Shown: piece by piece, positions 21,854-34,078 of the stretch
How positions within the stretch are numbered: position 1 is the first letter of the stretch
Layout of the letters: each line of letters begins with the position of its first letter
NCBI GenBank assembly: GCA_036346225.1
Contig: JARFIW010001111.1
Coordinates: forward strand, 186,001-250,000
Origin: Platerodrilus igneus
Taxonomy: Eukaryota; Arthropoda; Insecta; Coleoptera; Lycidae
Direction of reading: 5' to 3'
DNA length: 64,000 bases
The notes under the pieces: model-generated
The model's database searches: none
What the model saw: the letters and a program-made list of their open reading frames with translations, nothing else
Told to the model about the DNA's origin: nothing
Position numbers and translations under genes: made by a program

Positions 21854-24027
21854 TGCTGTGTTTCCCTGTATCAGAATCGAGCCCCACAGATTGTGCGTCA
21901 AGAATGCTGTGAAACCTACAAAATCCGTGAACTACGCTTTATAATCGAGCCTCACTTTTGGGCGTCAAAGAATGCTGTGAAACCTCCTAAATTAACTGGT
22001 CCGTCGACTTTCTTCTGTTAATCGCCTCGGCTGCTCCTCTAGATAGCTTTCATCCTCATACATAAAAAACAAACACATTCCTACCACAAACATCAACGTC
22101 AACTCTATTTACATCAATATTCACAATACATTAAAATTTCAAAATTAATATTCAGCATAAATTTTAATATCGGAAAATTTCAAAATTAAATTTATTATCA
22201 TTTTAATGTGCATCCAGAATTAAAGTCCTTGTAGGATGTCTACTAATTACTATAACAATATATGCAGAGTACAAAGGGAGCATCTACCACCCCTTTACGT
22301 TAATTAACCAGGTTCGTCTAATTGAGCTCAAAGACATACCCATATTTTTATCATAATCCAGAACATCAATACTAAATACCCTTTCTACTTAAACAAGCAA
22401 ATTTCACCTTAAAATTAAAATATTATTGTTAGTACAATTTCACTACTGTCCATTTTAAATAAACAAATTAGAAAGTTATTCAACACACACCAAAATCTCA
22501 AAGTTCAAACAAAATAGTATAATTTACCTGAAGGTTACTTGCACTCGTAGCTTCAATGTACATCGTCCCTTTTGTTAATCACACCATTCCAACTGGGTTA
22601 TATTTACGGCTTCTGATTCTCAACGCTTTAAAAATTTTCTCCATCACCATTTATTTAAAGTTGTTTCAGGGCTTTTCCGGAACTCCTCTGTGTATATCTG
22701 ACCCTTGTTTCGTGGATCCAGACACGTTTATGCACCATTTAAGTATTAATACCCCCGAAAAATAACAAAGAAATTCATACTTCTTTCACCAAGATACGCC
22801 AAAACTGCCTACTTTTGTGTATTTATTTGTCATAGTAAATGTTACCAATTGGTACAGTGATACTAAACTTTATTACCTTGTATCTTCTTTTCTAAGTGCA
22901 CTAACATTACATTCATTGTAGCACGTAAAGAACAAGCTGTTTTAAATCATATAATATTCGAGCAAACTGTTTAAATTATTTAATATTAAAACCGGAAAAC
23001 TAAAAAGCACTATTTAACGCGTTCAATCAAGTCGAAGATCTAAGAGAGCTTGTTTATATTCACCTCGGTATATATAGCGGTTAGCCTGTCTGTCGGTCTG
23101 TTCCCCAAAACGGGCAATTCTAAAGAATTTTGCATGCTAGGTTCCCAGTCCGTAGCCTGTGCGTCGGTTTTTACGAATTTTGCACTCGCCAGTTGAAAAT
23201 CTCAGAAATTCTCACACGGCACGAAAACATGTCCGAGAATAACAAATTGACTTTTATACAGAAATCGTTGTTTCTACCTCTGATATTTGCATCCTATTTT
23301 CAACCAATTGTGACCCTCGTGACGTTGCTTAAATCACGCCTTTTACTATATGTGTCTTTGCTTGACGCATTTTCTCTTTCCTTTTCTAACCTGTTCGTAT
23401 TGGTGCAAATTGATATTCTTTATTATCGATTATTTTCAGTCCATGTGGACTATCTGGGTTAAATAACCCCGTATCGCACCTTCCCGTGAATATTAAGCCC
23501 CGGTTTCTCCAAGCTTCTCTGAACCATTAATTATCTGCAAAATTTACGCCGAATGAGCTTTTTAAATAAACCCAGGTGTTCAAACATACTATTAATTCTC
23601 AGAGCTTTATTTTATTGGGTTTTACAAGTTTTTATAGATATTATATGTTACTAACGGTTCAATTAACTTCAATTAAAATTAATACCCTTTAAATTTTAGT
23701 GAATCCTAACTAAATATTAATTATTATCTGTACGTTTTGTTTAATACCGGTTACTTGAAATAGGGTTAATTAATATAAATTTTGCACGTAATTTCCATTT
23801 GTTTCTTTCCTCGGAATAATTACATTACACGTAGAGCTTGTTAATACTGTTTCTTTTGATATAAAGCGTCTTGTACATGATTTAAATCTCTTATTTTACT
23901 GAAACGAATGAATTTTTATTCTCCACGGTGTTTTAATAAAGCGTATTATCTAATAAAATTCCTTATACACGGTGATTAAAATTATTTTATGTAATTCATT
24001 AATTTTCTACCTTGGTCTAAATATGAG

Positions 24028-24029
<2 letters not shown>
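21854..24029 (-). repeat. Solo LTR, family B copy 1 (about 2.2 kb)
   Basis: Starts TGCTGTGTTTCCC and ends AAATATGAGTA next to (TA)n. Matches 35042-37158 along its length. The left end holds two units of 'GAGCC(C/T)CAC..GTGCGTCA/GGGCGTCA + AATGCTGTGAAACC' (21875-21920 and 21948-21990). These are primer-binding-site-like sequences on the minus strand, each followed outward by a copy of the LTR end. A 69-codon frame at 22556 is only shared DNA, not a supported gene. Confidence 0.7.

Positions 24030-24107
<78 letters not shown>
24030..24107. repeat. (TA)n microsatellite (78 bp)
   Basis: One of the longest pure arrays in the window, between two LTR blocks. Confidence 0.95.
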
Positions 24108-24109
<2 letters not shown>

Positions 24110-27100
24110 CTATGCTATTTATCTTTTTCCGGTATTCTCGCCCCACGATGATGCGTCATATAACTTTATTGCTATGTTCGTACTCTGATTTCTGCTCTGC
24201 GTCTCTAAACCCTATACCTCTTTCTATATATCTGCCTCAGCTAGCTCAATGTATTCAACACAAAGTGCCCAAAGACACGGCAATGAAGACTGTTTAACCC
24301 CCTTTATCTCAATCTCCTATCTATTAAAATAATGTAAACGAAGCAATCCAAAATTCATATAATAATTGACAATATTTACTCTTTGTATTTTAATAACTTA
24401 TTAATTTGATTTTATATTCAAAAATTAGCACCTAAATAGAATATTAATATTTATCTGATTCCACCAAAATCATACTCTCTGAAAGTCAGCAAAAATGCCA
24501 CTATAATTCACTTTGAAGCCCTTTTGAATGTTCAAACAATCTTCTTTCTATTTTTATAAATTCTCATAAGATTTTTGATGACCCTTACAAATACTTCGAT
24601 ATAAATAATAAAATATGTTAAAATTGAAAATACAGTGTAACATTATTTTGTAATGTTAACGAATAAACAGATCAATTAATTAAAATTCAGTAACTTGCAT
24701 AAACTATAGACAAAAATTCCACAATAAATTACTTCATATTTAGTTAGGCTCCCTTATAATAAAAGACCAGCTTTACAGATAGCTTCAGGCTACTAAACTA
24801 TTAAAAATTCCAGCGGCTTTCATCATTTAAAGCTCTACCCTCGTAAATCAAATACAATAAACCTCTTAAAGTTTAGGTCGGTTACAGATTGACGAATCTG
24901 ATAAAATTAAAATGTAATAGTACCTTTTAGCGTAAATAAAGGAAAGCAATTTTCAGTTTGAAAAGCTTAACCTTCTTAATACTTTCGTTGATTGACAGCG
25001 GTTTATAGAAAACGAAACATTATAAATAGCGAAAACTATTTCCAATTTGATTTGTTCAAATATTACAAGTAATTTTAAGTAGTCTGAAGACATCCATTGT
25101 ATTTAAAATCCATTTCGGCTCAAGTAGGTTAGCCGGTCTTTGTTAATGGCAGACTACTGTCGCCATAGGTAGGTTCCACATTTCAATAATTAAGAAATTC
25201 GTAGAAGGTACAATACAATTTAAACCCTTGGGAAAATAATTGCTTCCGTGACTCTCATTTAAAAAGGAGTTGGATTTGGTTTCTGAAATCTTGTTTTATG
25301 GGAGGTTCTGTTCAGTCATTGGATAACAGAAAATGACGTACATAATGATTAGGGTAGGAATTAGTCTATATAACTGAAGGCTTTAGCCAAAAGACAAAAA
25401 GTTTTTCCAATGGGGCTGTCCGTGGTCAAGAAGTAGAAAGAAACGTAGTTCGCGGGTAGCGTTCTCCGGCATCACAGATATAATATTTCACTTAGTATCA
25501 CGATATTAAAAATTGGAAAGGAGTGATTACTTTTCCAATTCGCGAGGGTTATGCCCATATGTTCGCGGATTTATAGTGATACAAGATAACTATTAAAAAG
25601 CTTGTAGGCGTGTGACGCACAAGTAAGTGATATTGTCAAGATCCTGCCGGGTTCGTGTGCCAGTCAATTCTTTAAAAATTACAAACAGAAGCAACAAGCG
25701 AGATTCTCTTCCCCAATTTAAGAGCTGTTCTACGTTGGAAGACAAACCCTCAAACAATAGACAATTTTTAGTAAGTTTTATAGTTAAGTAGCATGACCAA
25801 TTTTTAGTTAATTTATTTGTTAGGACGTTTTGGCCATAAACCGTAGGATTAATTTAGTGTAAGAATTGTAATATAAGTTTTCCTTCATATACAAGCGTTT
25901 GAGAACTACTTATGTACTCAAAATTTTCATAAATTCCATAGTCACCTATTCACTTAAATTTATAACTTAAAATCAATGAATGTAAGAGGTTCACGTTTCT
26001 TGCTCTGTGAATTAAATAGTTTTGTTTGCCGTTGATTAAGTCAATAGTTTTTCTTATTTTTTTATAAGTAGTAAAAAGTGAGGAATTGATTAAAAGGAAC
26101 AATTGTCCTCCTTGGAATGACAAGTCTCTCAAGGTTTTGTACGAACATTTGGATATTCTCGACTTGTCTGGCGCCCTTGGCAATTGTCATTAAGCCACAA
26201 TATTTTATGAAAGGAAAGTGCCAAATCTTTTGTAGTATATTATAAATTAATTTAACCCTTTTTGCAAAATTTTAACCCTCTATATGATCCACGACCTTCC
26301 GCTAGCTAGTGCCGGTGACCCCCTTTAATTTTTGTTTTACAGGCCGCCACCATTTTATAATTTTACTGGAAACTATATACTTAGTAGCTTTTCCGCCTGT
26401 AACAACAGTCTTATACTAATAAAGGATTATAAATCTCTGACCTGTGTTTTCCCTGCTTGTTCCCTAAAACTTCCTATGTATGTGGATGGTCAGCACCCCT
26501 GGATTGTTTCAAATTTGATTATCTGTTACAGCTTCTCCCAGTTAATTCTTAGCGTAGTTTCCTCAATTTGTTGACCAGAATAATCACTTAAATTTGCTTG
26601 AATTCTCCCTTCGGATTTTACCCAGATTTTTGGTTAGTTCTATTTCAATTTTTAGTCTTTATAATTACTTAGAATGACTTGGAGGTTACTTGTAGTTTCT
26701 TGAAATTTATTTGAAGTTTAATTTGGAATTAATCCGTGGTTATTTGAAGTTTATTTAAAGCCCTAAATTCTTAAATATTAAAATTACATTTAATAAATAA
26801 TTTACCTCATGTTTTTTAAAAGCAAACGGCCGCTTCTATTGTATTTATTGGTACTTGACTTTGCACTTTGATTTCACTCAATTATTTATTTTTACTAAGT
26901 TCACTTTGCGTAGTAATTTACGTTTCACTGACGTGGTTAGTGCCTTGGTCGCAGAGATACTGGATGTCTACAAGGTCCGCGTACTATTTAAAGACTCCAC
27001 CCACCTATTTTTCCTATTGGTTTTACTCATGTGTTCGTAGATAAAGGCATTGCACCTTATGCTATCACTGCAGGACTCGGGTATTTCTCCAAATTTCCTG

Positions 27101-27761
27101 TTCAGACTCTTGGTAAAACGCTTTATTTCTCACGTAGGCATTCTATATTATGTAGCATATTTCTCAGAAAATCCAAATTTCTATTACATTTCGTCACGTT
27201 GTCTTATTTGTGTTTGCTATAGTTCAAATTTTATCACATCACGGACCGTCTGTTATTTATTGTCTATTACTCCAAATATGTTGGATTTTATAAAAATACA
27301 ATGTCTTTGGTCATGTATTAAAATTTCTATAATGACGTATTTGAATGCGTCTACTTATTTATGCGTTGATATTTTGAATGATGTTATTACATAGCTAGTA
27401 TGCCAGGTTGTTTACCTTCACCGATTGTATGTTTATTTTGATAAAACTCGTTGAGTTTAAAACATTATTTTTGCTTGTTTCTTTTCAATTCTAGACTTGT
27501 ATATTTAATTTAAAACGTATTATACGACATACACATTATTATTCTTGCTGAATATGATCTGGTTATTGAAGAATGAGCTCCCTTTTGTGAATTAAATTAG
27601 TAATGATTTATATAGTGTGCTTGCTATTGACTTTATGTAAAATTGTCGATTTACTCCCATTTAATGATGAAATTGTTTGGTTTTCTAAACGTTAATAATA
27701 TTTACATGTATCTTACGACCCCTATGACTTAATATACCCTTAAATTACCTTCTTATCATAG

Positions 27762-27762
<1 letters not shown>
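24108..27762 (-). repeat. LTR-like block between (TA)n arrays (3.65 kb)
   Basis: Starts TGCTATGCTATTT and ends TTATCATAGC, both against (TA)n, with the inverted termini seen in the other LTRs. It has GCTAGCTCA at 24240. It contains the repeat shared with 43500-45320 (separate entry). No coding domain was recognised; small frames near 26332-27394 are unsupported. Its size suggests an LTR with an internal insertion, or a very long LTR. Confidence 0.5.
24600..26420 (+). repeat. Dispersed repeat G, copy 1
   Basis: About 1.8 kb that recurs in inverted orientation at 43500-45320 at moderate identity. Shared landmarks include GGACGTTTTGGCCATAAACC (25823), GCGTTCTCCGGC (25459) and ACGACCTTCCG (26290). 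No ORF is conserved between the copies. Confidence 0.75.

Positions 27763-27799
<37 letters not shown>
27763..27799. repeat. (TA)n microsatellite
   Basis: Between two LTR-like blocks. Confidence 0.95.
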
Positions 27800-27801
<2 letters not shown>

Positions 27802-29819
27802 CTATGATGCAATGGATACTTGCTTAATAGAAAATGTGAATTCGTGCCCTTTCTTCTCTTTGGCTAGCTCAGCGGCAAACATGCTGTGGATTTTGCAAAA
27901 ATAAAATAAAACAAAAAATTATAAGAAACATTTATGAACACTCCTCCTTATATTCAAAAACATCTTTCTTTTACACACATTACCTAAATAATCTATGTAA
28001 CACCCACAGATATAAATAACGCTTATAAATGCAATTTACAGTTTAAGTTAAGAAAGAAAAATTATCTTATTAAAACTTACGTACTAAAACAATCTTCACC
28101 TAATCTTCATTAATAATTAGAAAACCCCAAAATATTGTGTAAGTCACAAAATTTTATTTAAAATTCTCATGGATAATCGAAATATTCTGATATTAACCAT
28201 GTTAACATAGTTGATCAATGACGTTGAACAAAGAATTTTTGGTAAGGGTCAAAACGCCTTGAGCTCTGATCTCAAGCTTTCTAAAATTAAATTATCCATT
28301 TACGAATAATTTTTGTATGCAAATAAGAAATTGTCCTAGCTTAATCTACTTAATAATGTTCAAATGTCTGTTTAGATCACAAAACAAAGTTACGCTTGCG
28401 GTTTGGGATCGTTAAATTCTTGGTGGTATTCTTCTTTGCTTATAGAAATATTGCTTTCATTGGAATTAACTGCATTGAACAATTCCTGATTCCAAATTTT
28501 TAGATCTCCATTTTTTTAAAATAATCTTCATATGTTGAAATATCAGTTTATAACAGCATATTTATTTTTACAGATTAAAGTAGCATATGCCCTTGCACCA
28601 AGATTATTTACATTGAAGCAATAAACTGTCATTGTACTCTATAAAATAATTATGCCTCATAACTTATGTTCAAACTTCTATGTTACATGTGAATGCGACA
28701 GACTGAATTTTTAAATCTGGAAATCATACATGTTGGATGCTGAAAAAATGAATGACCCGCTCTAATTCACTTCCGTCTTTATATAACAAATAATCTCAGC
28801 ACATCATAGTTCTTTTGATTATGTTCTTGAAGTATTAGTCACTGCACGATGTAACAATTACCCACAATTTCGTGTTTTGTTACCTCTAATGTGCTTTCAG
28901 TTTAAAGTCTTGCGGTCATAAAAAATCGCCCATCCTTTGTTAATGAACGACGCACTAATTGCTATCTCTCTCCTATAAACTTCCGTAATATAATTAGAGC
29001 TATTAAACTCGTTATCTTATCTGGTTTTAGAGTCGGTCAGTACTATTATGTTCCACAAATTGGGCTGTTCATTCATACAAGATAGTTAATTAGCTGTTCT
29101 TTGCTTATGATTTATAGCTTTGAAAACACTTCTCGAACTAATGGCGTATTCATTGCTTTGTTAAGGTAAATATACTCGATTCAAAGATTCTGGAACTATT
29201 TATCTTTCAATAAATGCAGTGTATTACGTTTTGAATAAATAACGTTTATTGTGGTATTCCTAATGAGGATTGAATTCACATTTTAGACTCATTTTACCAT
29301 GCAATAAAAACTTGTTTTAAATGTACTTTTCTAGAATAATTATTTACACACAGATTTGAATTTACACAATCAATAAATGCCTGATTGAGCTTCACTTTTA
29401 AACGGTATCTTAGAACACTATTTATACTTGAAGCGTGTTATTTTGCATTTGCTGAAAATTATTATATATCATACCGAGCAAATTAGTGTTATCCTCAGAT
29501 ATTTATTTTAACAAAGAAACACTCAAAGTTGAAATAATGAAAAGTTTTTTTAGCATTTCATCCCATAACCAATATAACAGGCAAAGGTTTATTTAATTTG
29601 TATTTAAACTGTTTGAGTTAGATATTCAATGTTTGTGCAGACAAAGATATGATTATGCGAGCAACATAAAAGGAAAAATATTGGTTTGCAAATAAAATAT
29701 TGAATATAAATCCCAGGGCCTTTCTTTGTTCAACTCATAACTTAAATTTGATTGTCAACGGTGCTACCAAAGTTTCCTATAAAACACTAAATTTTTGTTA
29801 ATATTATACAAGAAATTTA
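27800..29819 (-). repeat. Probable LTR-like block, right end unclear
   Basis: Starts TGCTATGATGC against (TA)n and has TTGGCTAGCTCAGCGG at 27861, the layout of other minus-orientation LTRs. Beyond about 28500 nothing recognisable is seen and no right boundary is visible before the hAT remnant. Confidence 0.4.
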
Positions 29820-30850
29820 GGTCTTTTCTCAATCTCTACAAAACGGCGAGACAATACCAAGGGACCTGTGCCTAATTTAAATCTTAAAGCTTTAAGTGAT
29901 CAAGGTGGTCTAGTAGAATAGATGCAGTAACTTCTTTAAGGCTTTATTTACCAAACATCTTTGAAGCACTAACAGAGATTAATAAACACCAAAATATTGA
30001 TTGTAATGCACAACACAAAGCGGATGCACTAGCATTCAAAATTCATCAAATTTATTTGTTCGGTGGTAATCTGGTTTGATATTTTATCCAAAATAAATTT
30101 TTTTAGTAAAATTCTCAAAGCCCCAAAATTAAATTTAACAGAACGTATAAATCAATTTAAAAGTTTAATACATTTTGTCAAAAAGTATAGATCAGATCAC
30201 AAGTCAAAATATATAAGGAAAGCTAAAATCATTACTGAAATGTCTAATGCTGATTCAAATTTTTCAAGTGTTCAAACAGTTCATATTCGCAGAAAACCGA
30301 GCTGAAACGTGTGAGAGCCATAGCAAAATTTTAAAGTAATTTTTTTTACACGACAATTGATTAATCACGTGGGTCTTTTCAAAATAGATTCACCGATTTA
30401 AAAAGCTTCGATGACACATTTGGATTTTTGTCAAATTTTAATACATGCAATGATGAAGATTTATTAAAATGTTGTACTGACTTAGTTTATAGATTAATAC
30501 AAGAACAAACGTGATATTAATAGTTTAGAGCTTGATTCAGAACAGAAAATATTAAGAGATTTTTCATTAACACCCTTTCAACCATTGGATATTTTACAAT
30601 TTTTTTTTGCATATGACCTGATATCTTTCTTTCCTAATTTAACGGTGGCTTTAAGAATTTACTTGATTTTACAGTGACTGTTGCATCTGGGAAAAGATCG
30701 TTTTCAAAATTAAAAATTATAAAAATTACATGAGGAGTACAACAGGATAACAAAGGCTCTCAAATTGAGCTATATTAGCTATTGAATATGACTTAGTAAA
30801 AAAAAAATCGATTATGATGTGATAAGGGAATTTCAATGGTAAAAAGTAGA
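29820..30850 (+). pseudogene. hAT-family transposase (ZMYM/DUF4371-like) remnant
   Basis: Pieces in three frames match the middle and C-terminal part of the hAT transposases found in many insect genomes. In order: a WSS-type block (SRIDAVTSLRLYLPNIF, near 29900); the frame 30063-30305 with VIWFDILSKINFFSKIL and LNLTERINQFKSLIHFV; then FFPNLTVALRIYL (near 30630); and the dimerisation region around SGKRSFSKLKII and YDLVKKKIDYD (30690-30830). Many stops and frameshifts; N-terminus and inverted repeats were not found. It is a transposon fossil. Confidence 0.75.
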
Positions 30851-31392
30851 AAAGAATATTTTTGATAATTACATATTCTATCGACATTTAAAAAACAGGT
30901 TTGTAAAAAATACGTTTTGAGTTTAGTTTTTTCTATAATATATTTTAAGTATATATATTTGTATATCTGAACCACAACAAATATTGTTTATTAGTGACAC
31001 CATACATAGATAAAAATTTAATTTCTTATTTTCTTGTATATTTTTGGTTTATGAAGATTTTCACTATTATATGAAGAATGTTTAGTATTAAATAATATTT
31101 TCTTATTGACAAAAATTATTTGCCCCTAATTTCTGCAGTAGGTAAATTGTTTAACAAAAAGCACTTCTTAGAAATATGCGGTATGGGTAATAAAACAGTA
31201 AGGGATGCTACCTTCTAGTCTTGCACCCAGGTGGTTTTCATCTTTGCCCGATATTTAATCAATTAGAAGATTTCTCCTCCATATAGCAATTGTGTAATTA
31301 GAAAGTTTTTTTTTAAAATACATGTGGTAAGTATATTTTTGGTTAAAGTAAAAGAATGAAAATATAAAGAATATCTTAATGGTTGGTAACTT
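30851..31392. other. Unassigned A/T-rich sequence, downstream of the minus-strand gene
   Basis: No ORF of note; would include the 3' untranslated region of the gene ending at 31393. No clear AATAAA is seen close to the stop. Confidence 0.4.
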
Positions 31393-32005
31393 TTAGTTGT
31401 ACAACTGACAATATTTGTATATCGCATGCAAATGGAAGTTAATGCAATTTCTAGAAAAGGTTTTAAATGTATGTTTGTACTTACATTATAAGACATCCAT
31501 AACCAATCAATCAAAGCATATAAAACAGTGTCGAGCTGCAAATAATATGTCAACACTAAAGTATGGCAAATTAGACAACTTACATAAATATAATAGCCTC
31601 CGATTAACCACAGTCCAAAAATCAATTGAAACATAATTGCTAAACCAAATGCGCCCAGCCATGGTAGCATCATCCCACGGTTCATTTTCTTTAATCCAAC
31701 AACCAACACAACAGAAGATGCAATTAAAAGGATAAAGTACACAATCATGAACCCGCCGATAACTTGCATAGCTGAAACAGATGCATATAATAACTACTAT
31801 CGATGTTTCCCTATTTACAAAATCTTAAGTCTGCTTCGAATAAGGGATTATACAGTTGTGTGGAATCTCCTCCAGCCATGTCAAATATAATAAAAGTTAT
31901 TAGTACCACAGAAAATGCAACTGAATAAAATGCAATTGCATTGCACCCTGCTTTTAAACTGTCTGTCCATATGCACGGAGACCAACAAGATGCTAATAAA
32001 ACCAT
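31393..32005 (-). CDS. Four-exon gene for a small four-helix membrane protein (probable host gene)
   Basis: Exons 32005-31819, 31771-31584, 31535-31485 and 31404-31393 join in phase with no internal stop to give about 145 residues. Donors are GTAAAT, GTAAGT and GTAAGT; acceptors are TTTCAG, TTGCAG and GTCAG. Exon lengths 187, 188 and 51 keep the frame, which chance would rarely allow. The protein has hydrophobic helices near residues 20-41, 65-88, 97-121 and 128-140, a Cys/Trp-rich N-terminus ([18 protein letters not shown]) and a conserved-looking GGYYIY turn. The layout resembles insect four-span membrane proteins of the LAPTM/DUF7027 kind, an inference from topology only. A TTTCAG 5' of the ATG suggests a further upstream non-coding exon. 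The tiny last exon is the least certain part. Confidence 0.6.
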
Positions 32006-32403
32006 GTTTATATTAATGCAACTGAAATTTCAGAATAGAACTTTGTTGTATCAAAATCTCACAAGAGTAACGAAAAATGACTAACTCTCAAATAAAGAGA
32101 TTAATTTCTGGTGAACGCCTATATCATAGGCGTATCAAAACACCGCGGTAAAATTTTACGATAATTAAGAAATCGATTTATTTATTTAACTAGATAAACA
32201 TATTTCAGTATCAACTATAAACACTTAAAAACTTTACAATTTGAAGTTTTTTAAGCTTATATCAAGAGCAATAGAAACAGAATATTAATGTCGATAGGCT
32301 ACATTCAAGAAACGCCAATGAACCACATAATTATGAATTATATTATTCTTTAAAGCTTTCTTAGTTAAGTAGTGGCAAACAGTACAGTAGCGTGTGTGTG
32401 TAA
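32006..32403. other. Unassigned, upstream of the four-exon gene
   Basis: A/T-rich, without ORF; may contain a 5' untranslated exon or promoter, but no specific element was recognised. Confidence 0.4.
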
Positions 32404-32412
32404 ATATATCTA

Positions 32413-32470
<58 letters not shown>
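32404..32470. repeat. (TA)n microsatellite
   Basis: Preceded by a short TCTA run; borders the palindromic SINE. Confidence 0.95.
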
Positions 32471-32478
<8 letters not shown>

Positions 32479-32624
32479 CTGTAACAAACTCTTATGAAAA
32501 TAATAAGAGCCATTGACAAATACAAATCGGGCTGGTAGTTATATAGGCTATAACTACCAGCCCGATTTGTATTTGTCAATGGCTCTTATTATTTTCATAA
32601 GAGTTTGTTTACAGATACATCTTA
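32470..32624. repeat. Near-perfect palindrome made of two SINE-body arms
   Basis: Two arms of about 74 bp (32470-32543 and 32550-32624) are reverse complements with a single one-base difference, around a loop of only a few bases. Each arm is the segment from AAGATGTATCTGT to CCCGATTTGT that occurs singly at 8535, 12620 and 41866. It can form a long cruciform or a strong RNA hairpin. Confidence 0.9.
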
Positions 32625-32667
32625 CTATATACAATTTTCTTATTGCGGACTGCAAATAACTTGTCTT

Positions 32668-32670
<3 letters not shown>

Positions 32671-32709
<39 letters not shown>
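32671..32709. repeat. (TA)n microsatellite
   Basis: Follows CTTGTCTTTG, the usual SINE-body end; on its other side, after a short spacer, is the 3' end of a Penelope-like element. Confidence 0.95.
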
Positions 32710-32714
<5 letters not shown>

Positions 32715-32734
32715 TTATGTGGTGTAACGACCTT

Positions 32735-33870
32735 GCAAATTATAAAATAAAATATCTATAATAACAGGCTTTTAGGTCTGCTGGTTAATAAAATAAACTC
32801 TTTATTATAATCCAAGCTTTCGGTTTTATTTTTAAACCTTTATCAAGAATACTAAAAATTGTGAAACGTTAGTATGGGCATACAATAATGAAATACTTAC
32901 TAATGTGAGGTTTTAAATCAAAATCGTTGACAGATGAAATTCATAAATGTAAATAAAAAGTGATATATAAAGCTTTAAACAAAAATAAAAATAATGTGAT
33001 ATTCTTATTTACATTTGAATGTTTCAGAATGACAATTTCTTTATAATTTTGACAGTTGTTAAGGTAACTTTCTAGATATAACTATTTCTCTTATAAGTTG
33101 ACCGAATTTTATTTTTTTTTTTTATGTATGCATGTATGTCTATATATATATATATATATACACATATATGCAAATATATACATATGCGTGTGTGTGTGTT
33201 TGTGTGTGTGTGCGCGCGCGTGTGCGAGAGTGTGTGCATGTGTACGTGTACCTATGTTGCGATTTGTTAAGTGATGTGATCATTTACGTTGAATTTGTTT
33301 TTTGATTTAAAATGAAGTTGATAGGTGTATATGGAGCTTAGTGCGTTGATATCAGTTTTTTTATTAATAGTGTTAGCGTTTTTAAATATGTAACACATTT
33401 CTAACAATTCTCTTTTGGATCGTTTACTTTCAATTTGCAGTATTATAGGATTATCGAAATCTATTTTATGTTTGTTTGTATTTGCGTGTATGGTAAAAGC
33501 ACAAGCGTTTGGTTTAACACAAATGTCACTTTTGTGTTGAGTTAAACGTTGTTTTAAGTGTTGTGAGCTTTGACCAATGTAAATGAGGTTGCAATCTAAA
33601 CATTTTATTTGGTATATAATATTCCGTTGTAGAAGGGATGGTGTTTTATCCTTTAATTTAGAAAAAAGACTGTTTAAAGTTTAAGGTTTCGTTTAGCAAT
33701 TTTTATGTAGAATTTTTTAAAGACGTTTTTGAATTTTATACTTAAGTTTTCGATGTAAGGAATTATATGGTATGTAGGCATATTTGCAGAAGACACAGTA
33801 TTATTATTCAATTGTTCATTAGAAAAGTCGGTGTTTAATGGTGCTTTATGATTGTATAAAAAGCTTTTTC
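32735..33870 (-). mobile_element. Penelope-like retroelement, 5'-truncated copy
   Basis: Minus strand: a coding remnant (33267-33870) for the linker and GIY-YIG endonuclease of a Penelope-like element. It is followed by a 3' untranslated region with a (CA)n/(TA)n microsatellite (about 33142-33235) and an end around TAATAAAGAGTTTATT and CCTGTTATTATAGATATT. An inverted copy of the 3' part begins at 33871 and a third lies at 63345-64000, so three copies define the 3' end. The RT domain is absent. Confidence 0.8.
33267..33870 (-). pseudogene. Penelope-like GIY-YIG endonuclease domain
   Basis: Reading from 33870 down to the stop at 33267 gives about 200 codons with one frameshift near 33680. In order: a linker with IIPYIENLSIKFKNVFKKF, then FSKLKDKTPSLLQRNIIYQI and KCLDCNLIYIGQSSQHLKQR, then the His-containing TQHKSD. 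Further on come ACAFTIHANTNKHKIDFD and the Glu-containing SKRSKRELLEMCYIF. In this family the 'VYxI-C-C-YIGQT-R-H' layout is the nuclease core that nicks the target; Tyr, Gly, Arg and Glu positions look kept. There is no ATG because the copy is 5'-truncated. Confidence 0.85.
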
Positions 33871-34043
33871 TACATATTTAAAAACGCTAACACTAATAAT
33901 AAAAAAACTGATATCAACGCACTAAGTTCCATATACACCTATCTACTTCATTTTAAATCAAAAAACAAATTTAACATTAATCATCACATCACTTAACAAA
34001 TCGCAACATAGGTACACATACACATGCGCACACACTCTCGCAC

Positions 34044-34078
<35 letters not shown>

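Noticed and set aside
22556..22765. A 69-codon frame conserved in length in both family B LTRs (also at 35683-35892)
   Set aside because: The two copies are ~95% identical DNA, and most differences within the frame change the amino acid. Nothing suggests selection on a protein; it is shared LTR sequence.
23130..23462. 110-codon frame
   Set aside because: Lies within family B LTR and is interrupted in the second copy at about 36260-36590.
32404..32709. Frames coding Tyr-Ile repeats across (TA)n arrays (also at 20767, 34536, 37136, 39141, 40914, 61085)
   Set aside because: These are translations of the microsatellites, with no conserved flanking protein.
32735..33260. Hammerhead motif in the Penelope-like 3' untranslated region
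   Set aside because: I looked for CTGATGA followed by GAAA in both strands and did not find a foldable core here.
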